This document shows, piece by piece, positions 17,669 through 27,800 of a stretch of 64,000 bases of DNA. Numbering within the stretch: position 1 is the first letter of the stretch; the number at the start of each line of letters is the position of its first letter. The stretch comes from Pseudomonas sp. RIT-562 (GTDB lineage Bacteria; Pseudomonadota; Gammaproteobacteria; Pseudomonadales; Pseudomonadaceae), in NCBI RefSeq assembly GCF_026241895.1, contig NZ_JAPJIV010000008.1, forward strand, positions 1-64,000, read 5' to 3'. The position numbers and the translations under genes were made by a program. The notes beneath the pieces are model-generated. The model worked only from the letters and a program-made list of their open reading frames with translations, was not told the DNA's origin and ran no database searches.

Positions 17669-18844
17669 ATGACGACAGCTCTGCATATCACCCTGATCAC
17701 CGAAACTTTCCCTCCCGAAATCAACGGCGTGGCCAACACCCTTGGCCGTTTGTGCGACGGCTTGCGCGCGCGTGGGCATCGCGTGGAGCTGGTACGGCCG
17801 CGTCAGGATGGCGACCAGCAGTTGGCTGGCGACGATGAGTTGCTGCTGTGTCGGGGTTGGCCGCTGCCTGGGTATCCGGGGTTGCAGTGGGGGCAGTCGT
17901 CCATGCACAAACTGCTGCGACGCTGGCAGCGCCATCGCCCCGACGTGCTGTACATCGCTACGGAAGGGCCGCTGGGGTTGTCCGCGTTACGTGCTGCTCG
18001 GCGCCTGGGGATTGCCGTGGTCAGCGGGTTTCACACCAATTTCCAGCAGTACTCCAGCCAGTACGGGCTCGGTCTGCTGACCCGGCTGCTGACCCACTAC
18101 CTGCGCTGGTTTCACAACCGTTCGAGCCTGACGCTGGTGCCCAGTGTCAGCCAGCGCATGGAACTGGAGCGTCGGCATTTCGAGCGATTGGCCTTGTTAT
18201 CCCGCGGGGTCGACAGCCAGCTGTTTCATCCGACCAGACGCTTGCCGGCACTGCGTGAGCAATGGGGCCTGGCCGAGCGTGACATCGCGGTGATCCATGT
18301 CGGTCGCCTGGCGCCGGAAAAGAACCTGGGCTTGCTCAAGCATTGCTTCGAAACGTTGAAGGCGACTTATCCACAGAAGAATCTGAAATTGATCGTGATC
18401 GGCGATGGCCCGCAACGAGCAGCCCTCGAAAAGGAGCTGCCCGAAGCGATCTTCTGCGGCGCAAAGCGTGGGGAAATTCTGGCCAGCCACTATGCGTCGG
18501 GGGATGTGTTTCTGTTTCCGAGCATGACCGAGACGTTCGGCAATGTAGTGCTGGAGGCACTGGCGTCGGGCCTTGGTGTAGTGGCTTACGATCAGGCAGC
18601 AGCGGCCCAGCATATTCGCCATGGCTACAACGGAGTGCTGGCAATGCCAGGGGATGAAGACGCGTTCTGTGATGCGGCGGCCTGGTTGCTGGAGGAGCGC
18701 GAGACGCTGCGCTGCGTGCGACTGAATGCCAGGCAGCACGCAAGCCGCCAGGGCTGGCCGGCGATTATCGAACAGTTTGAGGGTCAGTTGCGCGGGGCTT
18801 GCGCAGGGGAAATGGTGGTGCCGAATGCGCCAACTACCCCTTGA
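17669..18844 (+). CDS. Glycosyltransferase, GT4 family
   Basis: A 391-residue GT-B glycosyltransferase. The N-terminal lobe begins ITLITETFPPEINGVANT, typical of the family that includes MgtA and PimB-like mannosyltransferases. The C-terminal lobe has HVGRLAPEKNLGLL and the donor-binding MTETFGNVVLEALASGLGV. It likely transfers a sugar from a nucleotide donor to a glycolipid or similar acceptor at the cytoplasmic face. An in-frame ATG at 17645 would add eight residues but has no ribosome site; the ATG at 17669 follows ctggggtc. Acceptor unknown. Confidence 0.85.
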   Translation: MTTALHITLITETFPPEINGVANTLGRLCDGLRARGHRVELVRPRQDGDQQLAGDDELLLCRGWPLPGYPGLQWGQSSMHKLLRRWQRHRPDVLYIATEGPLGLSALRAARRLGIAVVSGFHTNFQQYSSQYGLGLLTRLLTHYLRWFHNRSSLTLVPSVSQRMELERRHFERLALLSRGVDSQLFHPTRRLPALREQWGLAERDIAVIHVGRLAPEKNLGLLKHCFETLKATYPQKNLKLIVIGDGPQRAALEKELPEAIFCGAKRGEILASHYASGDVFLFPSMTETFGNVVLEALASGLGVVAYDQAAAAQHIRHGYNGVLAMPGDEDAFCDAAAWLLEERETLRCVRLNARQHASRQGWPAIIEQFEGQLRGACAGEMVVPNAPTTP

Positions 18845-18868
18845 AATCTCGGGTGGCAGACAGTCAGT

Positions 18869-18978
18869 CATCGCGGGCAAGCCTTGCTCCCACAGGTTTG
18901 GTGCTGGTCACAGCTTTTGTGAAAACCACAAAACCCGTGTCAACCACTAACCGGTGGGAGCAAGGCTTGCCCGCGATG
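18869..18978. repeat. REPIN (inverted REP pair)
   Basis: The arms 18869-18893 (starting catcgcgggcaagccttgct) and 18954-18978 are exact inverted complements of 25 bases around a 60-base spacer. They lie between the convergent glycosyltransferase and flavin oxidoreductase genes. Confidence 0.9.
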
Positions 18979-18997
18979 GGGCCCGCCCAGGCGCCGC

Positions 18998-20101
18998 TTA
19001 AACCAACGTCATCAACGCCTCACGACTGAACGGCAAAATCTCCTCCTCACGCCCATCCCGAACTTTCTGCGCCCAGTCCGGATCCACCAGCAGTGCACGC
19101 CCTACCGCCACCAGATCGAACTCGTCATTGTTCAAGCGCTCCAGCAGCTTTTCCAGGCTGGCCGGCTGGGCGATCTTGTCGGTGTTGACCATGAACTGCA
19201 GGAACTCGCCGTCAAGGCCAACGCTGCCCACGGTGATGGTCGGCTTGCCGGTGAGCTTTCGGGTCCAGCCCGCCAGGTTCAGTTCGGAACCCTCGAACTC
19301 CGGCTCCCAGAAACGGCGAGTCGAACAGTGGAAAATATCCACGCCGGCGTCGGACAGCGGCTGCAGGAATTCGCCCAGCGCTTGCGAGGTCTGCACCAGG
19401 CGTGCGGTGTAATCCTGCTGCTTCCATTGGGAGAAACGGAAGATGATCGGGAAACCTTCGCCGACCGCCGCACGCACGGCTTGAATCAACTCGATGGCGA
19501 AGCGCGAACGGTTCGCCAGGCTGCCACCATACTCGTCGGTACGCTGGTTGCTGCCTTCCCAGAAGAACTGATCGACCAGATAGCCATGGGCGCCGTGGAT
19601 TTCCACGCCGTCCATGCCAATGCTCTGGGCATCTTTGGCCGCCTGGGCAAACGCGGCGATCACATCCTGAATGTCCTGTTTGCTCATGCCGTGAACCACG
19701 ACCTGACCGTCCTTGAGCTTTTCCGACGGACCGTAGCCCGGCACGCTGGCGTCAGGTTCGGTGCCGATGCGCCGCACGCTACCGACATGCCACAACTGCG
19801 GAACGATTTTGCCGCCTTCGGCATGCACTGCATCAACCACTTTCTTCCAGCCGGCCAATGCGGCCTCGCCGTAGAAGTGCGGCACGTTCGGGTAGCCGTT
19901 AGAGGCCTTGTGGCCGACGGTGGTGCCTTCGGTGATGATCAGCCCAACGCCCGCCGCAGCACGGCGACGGTAGTACTCGATCACCTTGGAATTGGGCACG
20001 CCACCTGGGGAAAACGAACGGGTCATGGGCGCCATGACGACGCGGGTCGGCAGTTCGAGGCCACCGAGGTGGAACGGTTTGAACAGGGCTTTGACGGGCA
20101 T
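18998..20101 (-). CDS. Old yellow enzyme family NADH:flavin oxidoreductase
   Basis: A 367-residue FMN-dependent ene-reductase. It begins LFKPFHLGGLELPTRVVMAP, typical of the family, and carries EIHGAHGYLVDQFFW with the substrate-binding His pair position, followed by RTDEYGGS and a C-terminal VAVGRALLVDPDW. Such enzymes reduce activated C=C bonds, nitroesters or quinones with NAD(P)H. I set the start at 20101, where GTGGAGCG gives a ribosome site six bases upstream; an ATG four codons earlier is less well placed. It stands alone. The physiological substrate is unknown. Confidence 0.92.
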   Translation of the reverse strand: MPVKALFKPFHLGGLELPTRVVMAPMTRSFSPGGVPNSKVIEYYRRRAAAGVGLIITEGTTVGHKASNGYPNVPHFYGEAALAGWKKVVDAVHAEGGKIVPQLWHVGSVRRIGTEPDASVPGYGPSEKLKDGQVVVHGMSKQDIQDVIAAFAQAAKDAQSIGMDGVEIHGAHGYLVDQFFWEGSNQRTDEYGGSLANRSRFAIELIQAVRAAVGEGFPIIFRFSQWKQQDYTARLVQTSQALGEFLQPLSDAGVDIFHCSTRRFWEPEFEGSELNLAGWTRKLTGKPTITVGSVGLDGEFLQFMVNTDKIAQPASLEKLLERLNNDEFDLVAVGRALLVDPDWAQKVRDGREEEILPFSREALMTLV

Positions 20102-20190
20102 GGGACGCTCCACGGGGGATAGGCTTTATGACAGCCATAATATGGAGAGCGTCGAGCCGTGGGAAGCATTATTGATTTTGGTGATTTAGA

Positions 20191-20272
20191 ATCAAAAGAT
20201 CGCAGCCTGCGGCAGCTCCTACAGGTGTTCAGTTTCCTCTGTAGGAGCTGCCGCAGGCTGCGATCTTTTGAT
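20191..20272. repeat. REPIN (inverted REP pair)
   Basis: Thirty-four-base exact inverted arms (20191-20224 and 20239-20272) start atcaaaagatcgcagcctgc. Only 14 bases separate them, so the RNA would fold into one long hairpin just downstream of the glutathione peroxidase gene and may terminate it. Confidence 0.95.
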
Positions 20273-20284
20273 CTTGATGCTGTT

Positions 20285-20767
20285 TCAGCTCAGCGCTTTC
20301 TCAATCGCCTGAACGACCGAGGCATCATCCGGCGCCGTGCGCGGCGAGAAGCGCGCCAGCACGCGGCCGTCCTTGCCCAGCAGGAATTTCTCGAAGTTCC
20401 AGGTAATGTCCCCGGGAAATTCAGCCCCCTCGCCTGCCAGCAGGCGATACAACTGATGACGGTCATGCCCGTTCACTTCCAGCTTGCTGGACAACGGAAA
20501 CGTCACGCCATAGTTGAGGCTGCAGAAGTCCTGGATCTCCTGCTCAGTCCCCGGTTCCTGCCCGGCAAACTGGTTGCACGGCAGCCCGAGCACGCTGAAA
20601 CCCTTGTCCTTATATTGCTGGTACAGGTTTTCCAGCGCCGCATATTGCGGGGTCAGGCCACATTTGGAGGCAACGTTCACCACCAGCACGACGCGCCCCT
20701 TGAAAGGCGCCAGCGGTAGCTCCTGACCATCCAGGGCTGTCAATTTAAGGTCGTGAAAAGCACTCAT
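20285..20767 (-). CDS. Glutathione peroxidase (cysteine type)
   Basis: A 160-residue peroxidase of the GPx family. The catalytic Cys36 is in NVASKCGLTPQ, the second signature is LPCNQFAGQEPG, and the Trp/Asn of the active site lie in ITWNFEKFL. Selenocysteine is replaced by Cys, as usual in bacteria. Many such enzymes use thioredoxin rather than glutathione; a Cys in LGLPCNQF or DFCSLNYG could be the resolving residue. It reduces hydrogen peroxide and organic hydroperoxides. I chose the ATG at 20767, which starts the family-typical SAFHDLKLTALDG. Confidence 0.93.
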   Translation of the reverse strand: MSAFHDLKLTALDGQELPLAPFKGRVVLVVNVASKCGLTPQYAALENLYQQYKDKGFSVLGLPCNQFAGQEPGTEQEIQDFCSLNYGVTFPLSSKLEVNGHDRHQLYRLLAGEGAEFPGDITWNFEKFLLGKDGRVLARFSPRTAPDDASVVQAIEKALS

Positions 20768-20840
20768 GACGAACTCCAAATTCCCGTGTTCTTCTCGAAA
20801 CAGCCACCTGGCGGCGCTGCCATGGACAACCGCGGACTAA

Positions 20841-20861
20841 AAAAGGCGCCCTCGGGCGCCT
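20841..20861 (-). terminator. slyD terminator
   Basis: Arms aggcgcc (20844-20850) and ggcgcct (20855-20861) with the loop ctcg are followed on the minus strand by six T residues. It is a standard intrinsic terminator placed just after the slyD stop. Confidence 0.85.
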
Positions 20862-20890
20862 CTCCAGTTCTCTGAGCTTAGCGCAGAAAA

Positions 20891-21376
20891 TCAGTGGTGA
20901 TGACCACCTTCGCCATGGACGTGACCATGGGCGACTTCTTCCTGGCTGGCGTCACGGATGTCGATGATCTTGACCTGGAAATTCAGGCGCTGACCGGCCA
21001 ACGGATGGTTGCCGTCGACAGTCACGTCGTCGCCGTCCAGATCGCGGATGGTGACGATCTGCATCTGGCCGTCCGGAGCGGAAGCGTGGAACTGCATACC
21101 CACTTCCAGTTCGTCGACGCCTTCGAACATGCTGCGGCTCAGGGTGCTGACCAGTTCGGCAGCGTATTCGCCGTAGGCATCTTCAGGTTCAACGGCTACG
21201 GTCAGCTCGTCGCCGACTGCTTTGCCTTCCAGGGCTTTTTCCAGGCCTGGAATGATGTTGCCTGCGCCTTGCAGGTAAACCAGCGGCGCGCCGCCGGCGG
21301 AGCTGTCGATGACCTCACCAGCGTCGTTGGTCAGGGTATAGTCGATGGAGACAGCCTTATTGGCGGCGATCAGCAT
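20891..21376 (-). CDS. slyD: FKBP-type peptidyl-prolyl isomerase, SlyD
   Basis: A 161-residue SlyD-type isomerase and chaperone. The FKBP half starts NKAVSIDYTLTNDAGEVID, includes the insert-in-flap region after the segment PEDAYGEY, and returns at NHPLAGQRLNFQVKIIDIR. The C-terminal tail HGHVHGEGGHHH is His-rich and binds nickel or other metals, though it is shorter than in E. coli. It helps protein folding in the cytoplasm and may deliver nickel. The ATG at 21376 gives the standard SlyD N-terminus; AAAGG lies upstream. Confidence 0.93.
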   Translation of the reverse strand: MLIAANKAVSIDYTLTNDAGEVIDSSAGGAPLVYLQGAGNIIPGLEKALEGKAVGDELTVAVEPEDAYGEYAAELVSTLSRSMFEGVDELEVGMQFHASAPDGQMQIVTIRDLDGDDVTVDGNHPLAGQRLNFQVKIIDIRDASQEEVAHGHVHGEGGHHH

Positions 21377-21683
21377 GGGGCGAGACCTTTTGCAGAAGAA
21401 TATAGAAAGACCAAGTTTAGCGAAGCAATCGTCCGAAAGCGAACACAACCCGGACAGACGGAACGCAGCGCCAGGCTCGACGGTCACAGGTTTTCATCAG
21501 GACGAGGACGGGCATTGGGTTGCCGAGCTGTCCTGCGGCCATACGCAGCACCTGCGGCACCAGCCGCCGTGGCAAAACCGGGCCTGGGTCACGGAGCCTG
21601 CACAACGGCTTGAAAAAATAGGCCAGCCCTTTGCTTGCGGTTGGTGCGCACAAGGCTCGGTTAGCGATAACCTTGGCGACTGA
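21375..21683 (+). CDS. DUF3565 family protein
   Basis: A small protein whose core, from VTGFHQDEDGHWVAELSCGH to PFACGWC, is the DUF3565 family. The conserved Cys in LSCGH and the two in CGWC suggest a zinc-binding module; function unknown. The start is uncertain. Family members are about 60-80 residues, and no ATG or GTG occurs between 21378 and the core. The ATG at 21375 gives 102 residues and would overlap the start of the divergent slyD by two bases; a TTG at 21390 is the alternative. The N-terminal 35 residues may therefore not be real. Confidence 0.65.
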   Translation: MGRDLLQKNIERPSLAKQSSESEHNPDRRNAAPGSTVTGFHQDEDGHWVAELSCGHTQHLRHQPPWQNRAWVTEPAQRLEKIGQPFACGWCAQGSVSDNLGD

Positions 21684-21741
21684 AATTTCGGTAGACCTCC
21701 AAAGATAGAAGGTCACCCCTGCGCTCCCTTAGAGAATCCGC

Positions 21742-23841
21742 ATGCAAACTTTTTTTATTGCACCCACCGATTTTGGTGTGGGCCTGACCTCAATCAGCCT
21801 TGGCCTGGTGCGCACCCTCGAACGCGCCGGTCTCAAGGTCGGCTTTTTCAAACCGATCGCCCAACCGCACCCGGGCGACACCGGCCCTGAACGTTCCACC
21901 GAACTGGTGGCGCGCACCCACGGCCTGAAACCCCCGCAACCCCTGGGCCTGGCTCACGTCGAGCGCATGCTGGGCGACGGACAGCTCGATGAGTTGCTCG
22001 AAGAAATCATCACGCTCTATCAACAGGCGGCCATCGGCAAGGACGTATTGATCGTCGAAGGCATGGTTCCGACCCGCAGTGCCAGCTACGCAGCCCGGGT
22101 CAACCTGCACCTGGCCAAGAGCCTGGACGCCGACGTGATCCTGGTCTCGGCGCCGGAAAACGAAGTGCTGACCGAGCTGTCAGGTCGAGTGGAATTGCAG
22201 GCGCAGCTGTTTGGCGGCCCGAAGGACCCGAAAGTCCTCGGAGTGATCCTCAACAAGGTCAAGACCGATGAAAGCATGGAGGTCTTTGCCTCGCGCCTGA
22301 AGGAACACTCACCCTTACTGCGCAGCGGTGATTTCAAACTGCTCGGCTGCATCCCGTTCCAGCCGGAACTCAACGCGCCGCGCACCCGCGACGTCGCCGA
22401 CCTGATGGGCGCGCAAATTCTCAACGCCGGGGATTACGAAACCCGGCGCATGAGCAAAATCATCATCTGCGCCCGCACCATGCGCAACACCGTGGAGTTG
22501 CTCAAGCCCGGCGTGCTGGTGGTGACCCCTGGCGATCGCGACGACATCATCCTCGCCGTCAGCCTCGCCGCCATGAACGGCGTGCCCCTGGCCGGGCTGT
22601 TGCTGACCAGCGACACCCTGCCCGACCCGCGCATCATGGACCTGTGCCGCGGCGCCTTGCAGGCCGGCTTGCCGGTGCTGTCGGTGAGTACCGGTTCCTA
22701 CGACACCGCCAACCAGTTGAACGGCCTGAACAAGGAAATCCCGATCGACGACCGCGAGCGCGCGGAGATCATCACCGACTTCGTCGCCAGCCATCTCGAC
22801 GCCAACTGGCTACACCAGCGCTGCGGTACTCCGCGGGAAATGCGCCTGTCGCCGGCGGTGTTCCGCTATCAACTGATCCAGCGCGCCCAGGCCGCCAACA
22901 AGCGCATCGTGTTGCCCGAGGGCAGCGAGCCGTTGACCGTGCAGGCGGCCGCTATCTGCCAGGCCCGCGGCATCGCTCGCTGCGTGTTGCTGGCCAAGCC
23001 GGCAGACGTCGAAGCCGTGGCTCGCGCGCACGATATCGAGCTGCCGCCGGGGCTGGAAATTCTCGACCCGGACCTGATCCGCGAGCGCTACGTCGAGCCA
23101 ATGGTCGCACTGCGCAAAAGCAAAAGCCTCAACGCGCCAATGGCCGAACAGCAACTGGAAGACACTGTGGTAATCGGCACCATGATGCTGGCGCTGGACG
23201 AGGTCGATGGCCTGGTGTCCGGGGTCATTCACTCCACCGCCAACACCATCCGCCCGGCCTTGCAATTGATCAAGACCGCGCCGGGCTGCACCCTGGTGTC
23301 GTCGGTGTTCTTCATGCTGTTTCCTGAAGAAGTGCTGGTCTACGGCGACTGCGTGATGAACCCGCACCCGAGCGCCGCCGAACTGGCGGAGATTGCCCTG
23401 CAGAGCGCTGACTCGGCGGCTGCTTTCGGCATCACTCCGCGAGTGGCGATGATCAGCTATTCCAGCGGCGAATCCGCCAGCGGTGAAGAAGTCGAGAAGG
23501 TCCGCGAAGCGACGTTGCTGGCCCACGAGCAGCAGAACTCATTGCTTATCGATGGCCCGCTGCAATACGACGCCGCCGCCAACGAGACCGTGGCCCGGCA
23601 ACTGGCACCGAACAGCCAGGTGGCCGGGCGTGCCACGGTGTTCGTATTCCCCGACCTGAACACCGGCAACACCACCCACAAAGCCGTGCAACGCAGCGCC
23701 GACTGCGTCAGCCTCGGGCCGATGCTGCAAGGCCTGCGCAAACCGGTGAACGACCTGCCGCGCGGCGCGCAAGTCGATGACATCGTGTACACCATCGCGT
23801 TGACCGCGATCCAAGCCGCCAACCGACCTATGGATCTTTAA
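21742..23841 (+). CDS. pta: Phosphate acetyltransferase
   Basis: A 699-residue Pta that interconverts acetyl-CoA and acetyl phosphate. It is the long, three-part form: a P-loop-like AAA_26 domain (about 1-210) starting FFIAPTDFGVGLTSIS with the Walker lysine altered, a DRTGG regulatory domain (about 220-335), and the PTA_PTB catalytic domain (about 370-695) with RIVLPEGSEPLTVQAA, SSVFFMLFP and DLNTGNTTHKAVQR. It usually pairs with ackA, which is not in the window. Its stop is immediately followed by the ATG of the acyltransferase gene. Confidence 0.96.
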   Translation: MQTFFIAPTDFGVGLTSISLGLVRTLERAGLKVGFFKPIAQPHPGDTGPERSTELVARTHGLKPPQPLGLAHVERMLGDGQLDELLEEIITLYQQAAIGKDVLIVEGMVPTRSASYAARVNLHLAKSLDADVILVSAPENEVLTELSGRVELQAQLFGGPKDPKVLGVILNKVKTDESMEVFASRLKEHSPLLRSGDFKLLGCIPFQPELNAPRTRDVADLMGAQILNAGDYETRRMSKIIICARTMRNTVELLKPGVLVVTPGDRDDIILAVSLAAMNGVPLAGLLLTSDTLPDPRIMDLCRGALQAGLPVLSVSTGSYDTANQLNGLNKEIPIDDRERAEIITDFVASHLDANWLHQRCGTPREMRLSPAVFRYQLIQRAQAANKRIVLPEGSEPLTVQAAAICQARGIARCVLLAKPADVEAVARAHDIELPPGLEILDPDLIRERYVEPMVALRKSKSLNAPMAEQQLEDTVVIGTMMLALDEVDGLVSGVIHSTANTIRPALQLIKTAPGCTLVSSVFFMLFPEEVLVYGDCVMNPHPSAAELAEIALQSADSAAAFGITPRVAMISYSSGESASGEEVEKVREATLLAHEQQNSLLIDGPLQYDAAANETVARQLAPNSQVAGRATVFVFPDLNTGNTTHKAVQRSADCVSLGPMLQGLRKPVNDLPRGAQVDDIVYTIALTAIQAANRPMDL

Positions 23842-24747
23842 ATGCTGGGTTTCCTGCCTGCCGCCGTGCGCGGCGTGATCGCCTCGATTTTGCTGGCGCT
23901 CAATACCATCCTGCTGTGCTCCTTCCTGTTCTGCGTGGCGATCTTCAAGGTGCTGCCTTTCGCCATCACCCAGCGTTTCACACTCTGGCTGATGAGCCAC
24001 ACCCACGAAGCCTGGATCAGCAACAACAAGGCCTGGATGGACCTGGTCTGCCGCACCCGCTGGCACCTCAGCGGCCTGGAAGGCCTGGACTACCAGCACT
24101 CCTACCTGATCACCAGCAACCACCAGAGCTGGGTCGACATCATGGTGCTGCAGTACGTGCTTAACCGCCGTATCCAGCCACTGAAGTTCTTTCTCAAGCA
24201 GGAGCTGATCTGGGTCCCGGTCATCGGCCTGGCATGGTGGACCCTGGGCTTCCCGTTCATGAAGCGCTACTCCAAGGCCTACCTGGAAAAGCACCCGGAA
24301 AAGAAAGGCAAGGACCTGGAAACCACCCGCAAGACCTGCGCGAAATTTCGCAATCATGCAGTGGGGATGTTCAACTTCGCCGAGGGCACGCGCTTCACTG
24401 AAGGTAAACATGCACAGCAGAAATCACCGTTCAAGTACCTGTTAAAACCCAAGGCTGGTGGCATTGCGTTTGTGCTGGATGCGATGGGTGAGCAGCTGGA
24501 GTCGATCGTCAATGTGACGATTCATTATCCTGGCGGCCGGCCGGGGTATTGGGATTTGCTCTGCGGGAATGTGCAGGACGTGGTGGTGCACTTCCAGGAA
24601 TTGAAGATTCCACCGGAGTTCATTGGTAAGAACTATGAGCAGGATGGTGAGTACCGGCTGCAGTTCCAGGGGTGGATCAATCAGTTGTGGCTGGATAAGG
24701 ATGCGTTGTTGGAGCAGATGCACCGGGAGTATCCGGTTCGGACGTAA
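23842..24747 (+). CDS. PlsC-family acyltransferase (YihG-like)
   Basis: A 301-residue membrane-associated acyltransferase. Two hydrophobic stretches at the N-terminus are followed by the catalytic SNHQSWVDIMVLQ (HX4D type), the second motif FPFMKRY and the third FAEGTRFTEG. It resembles the YihG/LCLAT-like acyltransferases that acylate lysophospholipids. It starts on the base after the pta stop codon and must be cotranscribed with it. The last 250 bases are visibly less G+C-biased in codon use than the first part, with no break in the frame. Confidence 0.88.
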   Translation: MLGFLPAAVRGVIASILLALNTILLCSFLFCVAIFKVLPFAITQRFTLWLMSHTHEAWISNNKAWMDLVCRTRWHLSGLEGLDYQHSYLITSNHQSWVDIMVLQYVLNRRIQPLKFFLKQELIWVPVIGLAWWTLGFPFMKRYSKAYLEKHPEKKGKDLETTRKTCAKFRNHAVGMFNFAEGTRFTEGKHAQQKSPFKYLLKPKAGGIAFVLDAMGEQLESIVNVTIHYPGGRPGYWDLLCGNVQDVVVHFQELKIPPEFIGKNYEQDGEYRLQFQGWINQLWLDKDALLEQMHREYPVRT

Positions 24748-24831
24748 GTCAGTGCGAAATTCGCTCCTGCAATTTTCGGCTTGCAGGAGCGATACGGCAT
24801 CGACTTGGTTTTGACAACTTTACTACTCTAC

Positions 24832-27800
24832 TCAGGCGGCATTAGCTGCCAACGTTGGGTGTAATGAACCAGGGTCCATTGGTGTGAACGTCAAGGCTGC
24901 GGCAGATTGCGGCGCAAATGACGCCATTGCTTGAACTAGTACGTCAGCGTTGGAGCGAGATGTGAATGCCTCAGATCTGACTGTCTGTTCGCCTGCGGGA
25001 GTGTCTCCAGGCGAGAGGTCAGATGATGGGTTGATCATCCAGTTTTCAGCGACGGTGAGACGTTCCGATATGGGGCGGACAATTGTCTCTGCCTGTGGGC
25101 GGGCGAAAATGAAGTCAGACTCGCTTAGCTGAGAAACCTCCAATCCGTCCAGATACAACAGTGTAATCTTCGAATCAGTACCTTGCGCAGTACTAACTTC
25201 TACTCCGTGAATCATCGAAATGTTATTGATGGTAGAGCGGTTCTGCTTGCTGATGGTCAAGGCACTAAAATCAGTGATACCGGTTTGACTCAGGTCTATC
25301 TTGTCGACCCCTTGCCGAAAACCGCGCAACGCATTCTTGTAATCGCTGACGCCCTCTTGCTTTGCAACAACAAAAGTATCGGACGGTTCACCATCGTGGC
25401 TGTACAGCTTCCCCTTCAGAGAGGCGACAAAAAGCCCGGTCTCATCTGACGATAGCCCCACACCTTTCGCTCCGCCTCTTAGTGTCACTGTACCCGGCAT
25501 ATCTGGCACGATCACTGGCACAGCGGGTGTGAGGTCGACATCGGGAACAATAAGCGGTGGGTTAATTGAAGTGAGTGGCGCAATGAAGGTTGCCTGAAAT
25601 TTGAATTGACCCACATCTAATGAAGCGACCAGCTGATTTTTCAGTACAAGGCTTTGATCATTACCCAGCTCGACTAACACATCCGCTCCTTGCTGAGTAA
25701 GCAGCAAATCGTCGAACCCTTTACCTTTGAAGCCGACCAGATTGATCACTTCCCCTCGGGCAGAATCTAAGTTGACCAGCGTGTCGACTCCACCATCACG
25801 TCGATGAACGACGTAGAGGTCCTTGCCCGCGCCGCCTACCAGCGTGTTGCTGCCCCGGCCGCCACTTAGCAGGCTGTCAGACGGTCCCGCCACCAGCGTG
25901 TCATTACCGTCTCCGCTGAACAGGCTTTGAATGGCTTGGACATTGCTAACCGACAGTGCCGCCCCAGCAATAAGTGCCGTGCCCGTACTGAGATCAATTG
26001 AGACATCACCGCTGACTGCTGCCGCATTGATTGTGTTGCGTCCGGATCCATCTGCCAGAATGGCTCGCGCATTCTGGCGCACGACCGAGTCGGCAAACTC
26101 ATCAGTGTAAAAGTAGGTATCGACATCTGCAGGGTCGGAACCGAACAGGCGGAGCGCCCAACTATTGAGCGTTACCGGCAGGCCATTGGCCGCGTTGGTT
26201 ACCTCCAACGTCCAGTCTCCCGTCTGCTGCTCCGTCCAGTTCTCACCCCGATGATGGGTCGACATAAAGGTGTACTTGAATGTTCCCGCCTGAGTGCTTC
26301 CCACGTCCGTGTCGGTGGCTCCCACTGCGGCAATCGGAGCCTTGCCAGCCCGGTTGAGCAGCACGCTCCGGGTACCATTTGGCGCAATCAACTTGACCAC
26401 CAGGTCCCCCAACCGACCAACCTCTGAGTCGAAATCTACCTCAACATGCTCGATGTTCACCTCACCACGAAGCTGCAGTTTTGTGGTGATACTCTCGCCG
26501 GCCCCGATGAGTTGTGCCAGCTTAGATCCCGTTGCTGAAACCTTGTTAAGGCTGCCCATTGGCGTCCAGCTTTCAGCCAGGCGCACGGCGGCTCGCGCAT
26601 CCACTTTACCAAAACCGTAATCGTGACTGGCATGCATCCCACCACCATTCCAGTTCCGAGCGCCGTTATCGGCCCATTGAGTAGTTCCGTCTTCCACCCT
26701 GCGTGCAGACACCGCTAGAATCTGTTGCACATCGCGATAGCCCAGATTCGGATTAGCCTGCAACATCAATGCAACCACCCCGGATACGATTGGCGCGGCG
26801 AAACTGGTTCCTTTCATGGCGCTGTAATCATTGCCAAACGTTGAACCTCGCTCGGTTTCCAGTATGTAACTGGTGGACCAGACGTTGCTGCCAGGTGCTG
26901 AAACCAACAGGCTCGCACCGGGATTGGAGAAAGGAGCCGCACCTGACTCAAGCGTCGACAGGTCACCATGATTATTGAAGGCGCCGACCTGGATTGAAAA
27001 ACGATTGCTGTTGATGAACGAACCTTGAGCGCTCCCGCCGCTGGCCCGATTGTTCCCTCCCGCCGTGACAATCACTGTGCCAAGCCCGCCTCGACCGCTC
27101 TCGGCGACATATTGCGTATTAGTCATCAATGCACTGATGGTGTTGACCCGTCCACCTTGCAAATTGCTTTGAGCAAAGTCCTTGGTGAACCCCCAACTGT
27201 GGTTGGTAATGTCATAGCCAAGCATCTTGCCCATGCCGGTCAAATCTGCACCACTGTTTGCCAGATAGTGACCGCCCAAAGTCGCTTCGTGAGCAATCCC
27301 AATCCCTCCCAATGTATTTTTTGCCGCCACCATGATGCCCGCAACCATTGTTGCGTGATCTGATACCAACGACGGCAACGTCTGAGCCGCACGCTGCGAC
27401 TGCAGCCAGGACTGATCCACATTCGCTGCCAGATCCGGGTGTTGGGTGTCAAAGATTTCCGGAGCGGTGGAAAACAGACCTCCTGGCTCAAACTGCCCAA
27501 TCCGTACACCCTTGCCGGTGTAATCCTTCCACACAGGCAATACATCGATGTCGCTCAGGTACCACTGACGACTGGTTAGCGGATCGGTTGGAACTTCCGG
27601 AGTCAGCAGTGAAACTATCGCGCGCATTGGCGCCAGCTCGCCTGTATTTAGATCTACTATCAAGGCTGCCGGGTTGCCAGCCTCATCCGCCACCCCATAT
27701 TTGAAATTGGCAATCCCAGTGAAGCGCGGATCCGGGGTGAACAACACATCACCCTGCTCAGTCAGGCTCACGCTGCCACCCAGCGGATCACTAACAGAAG

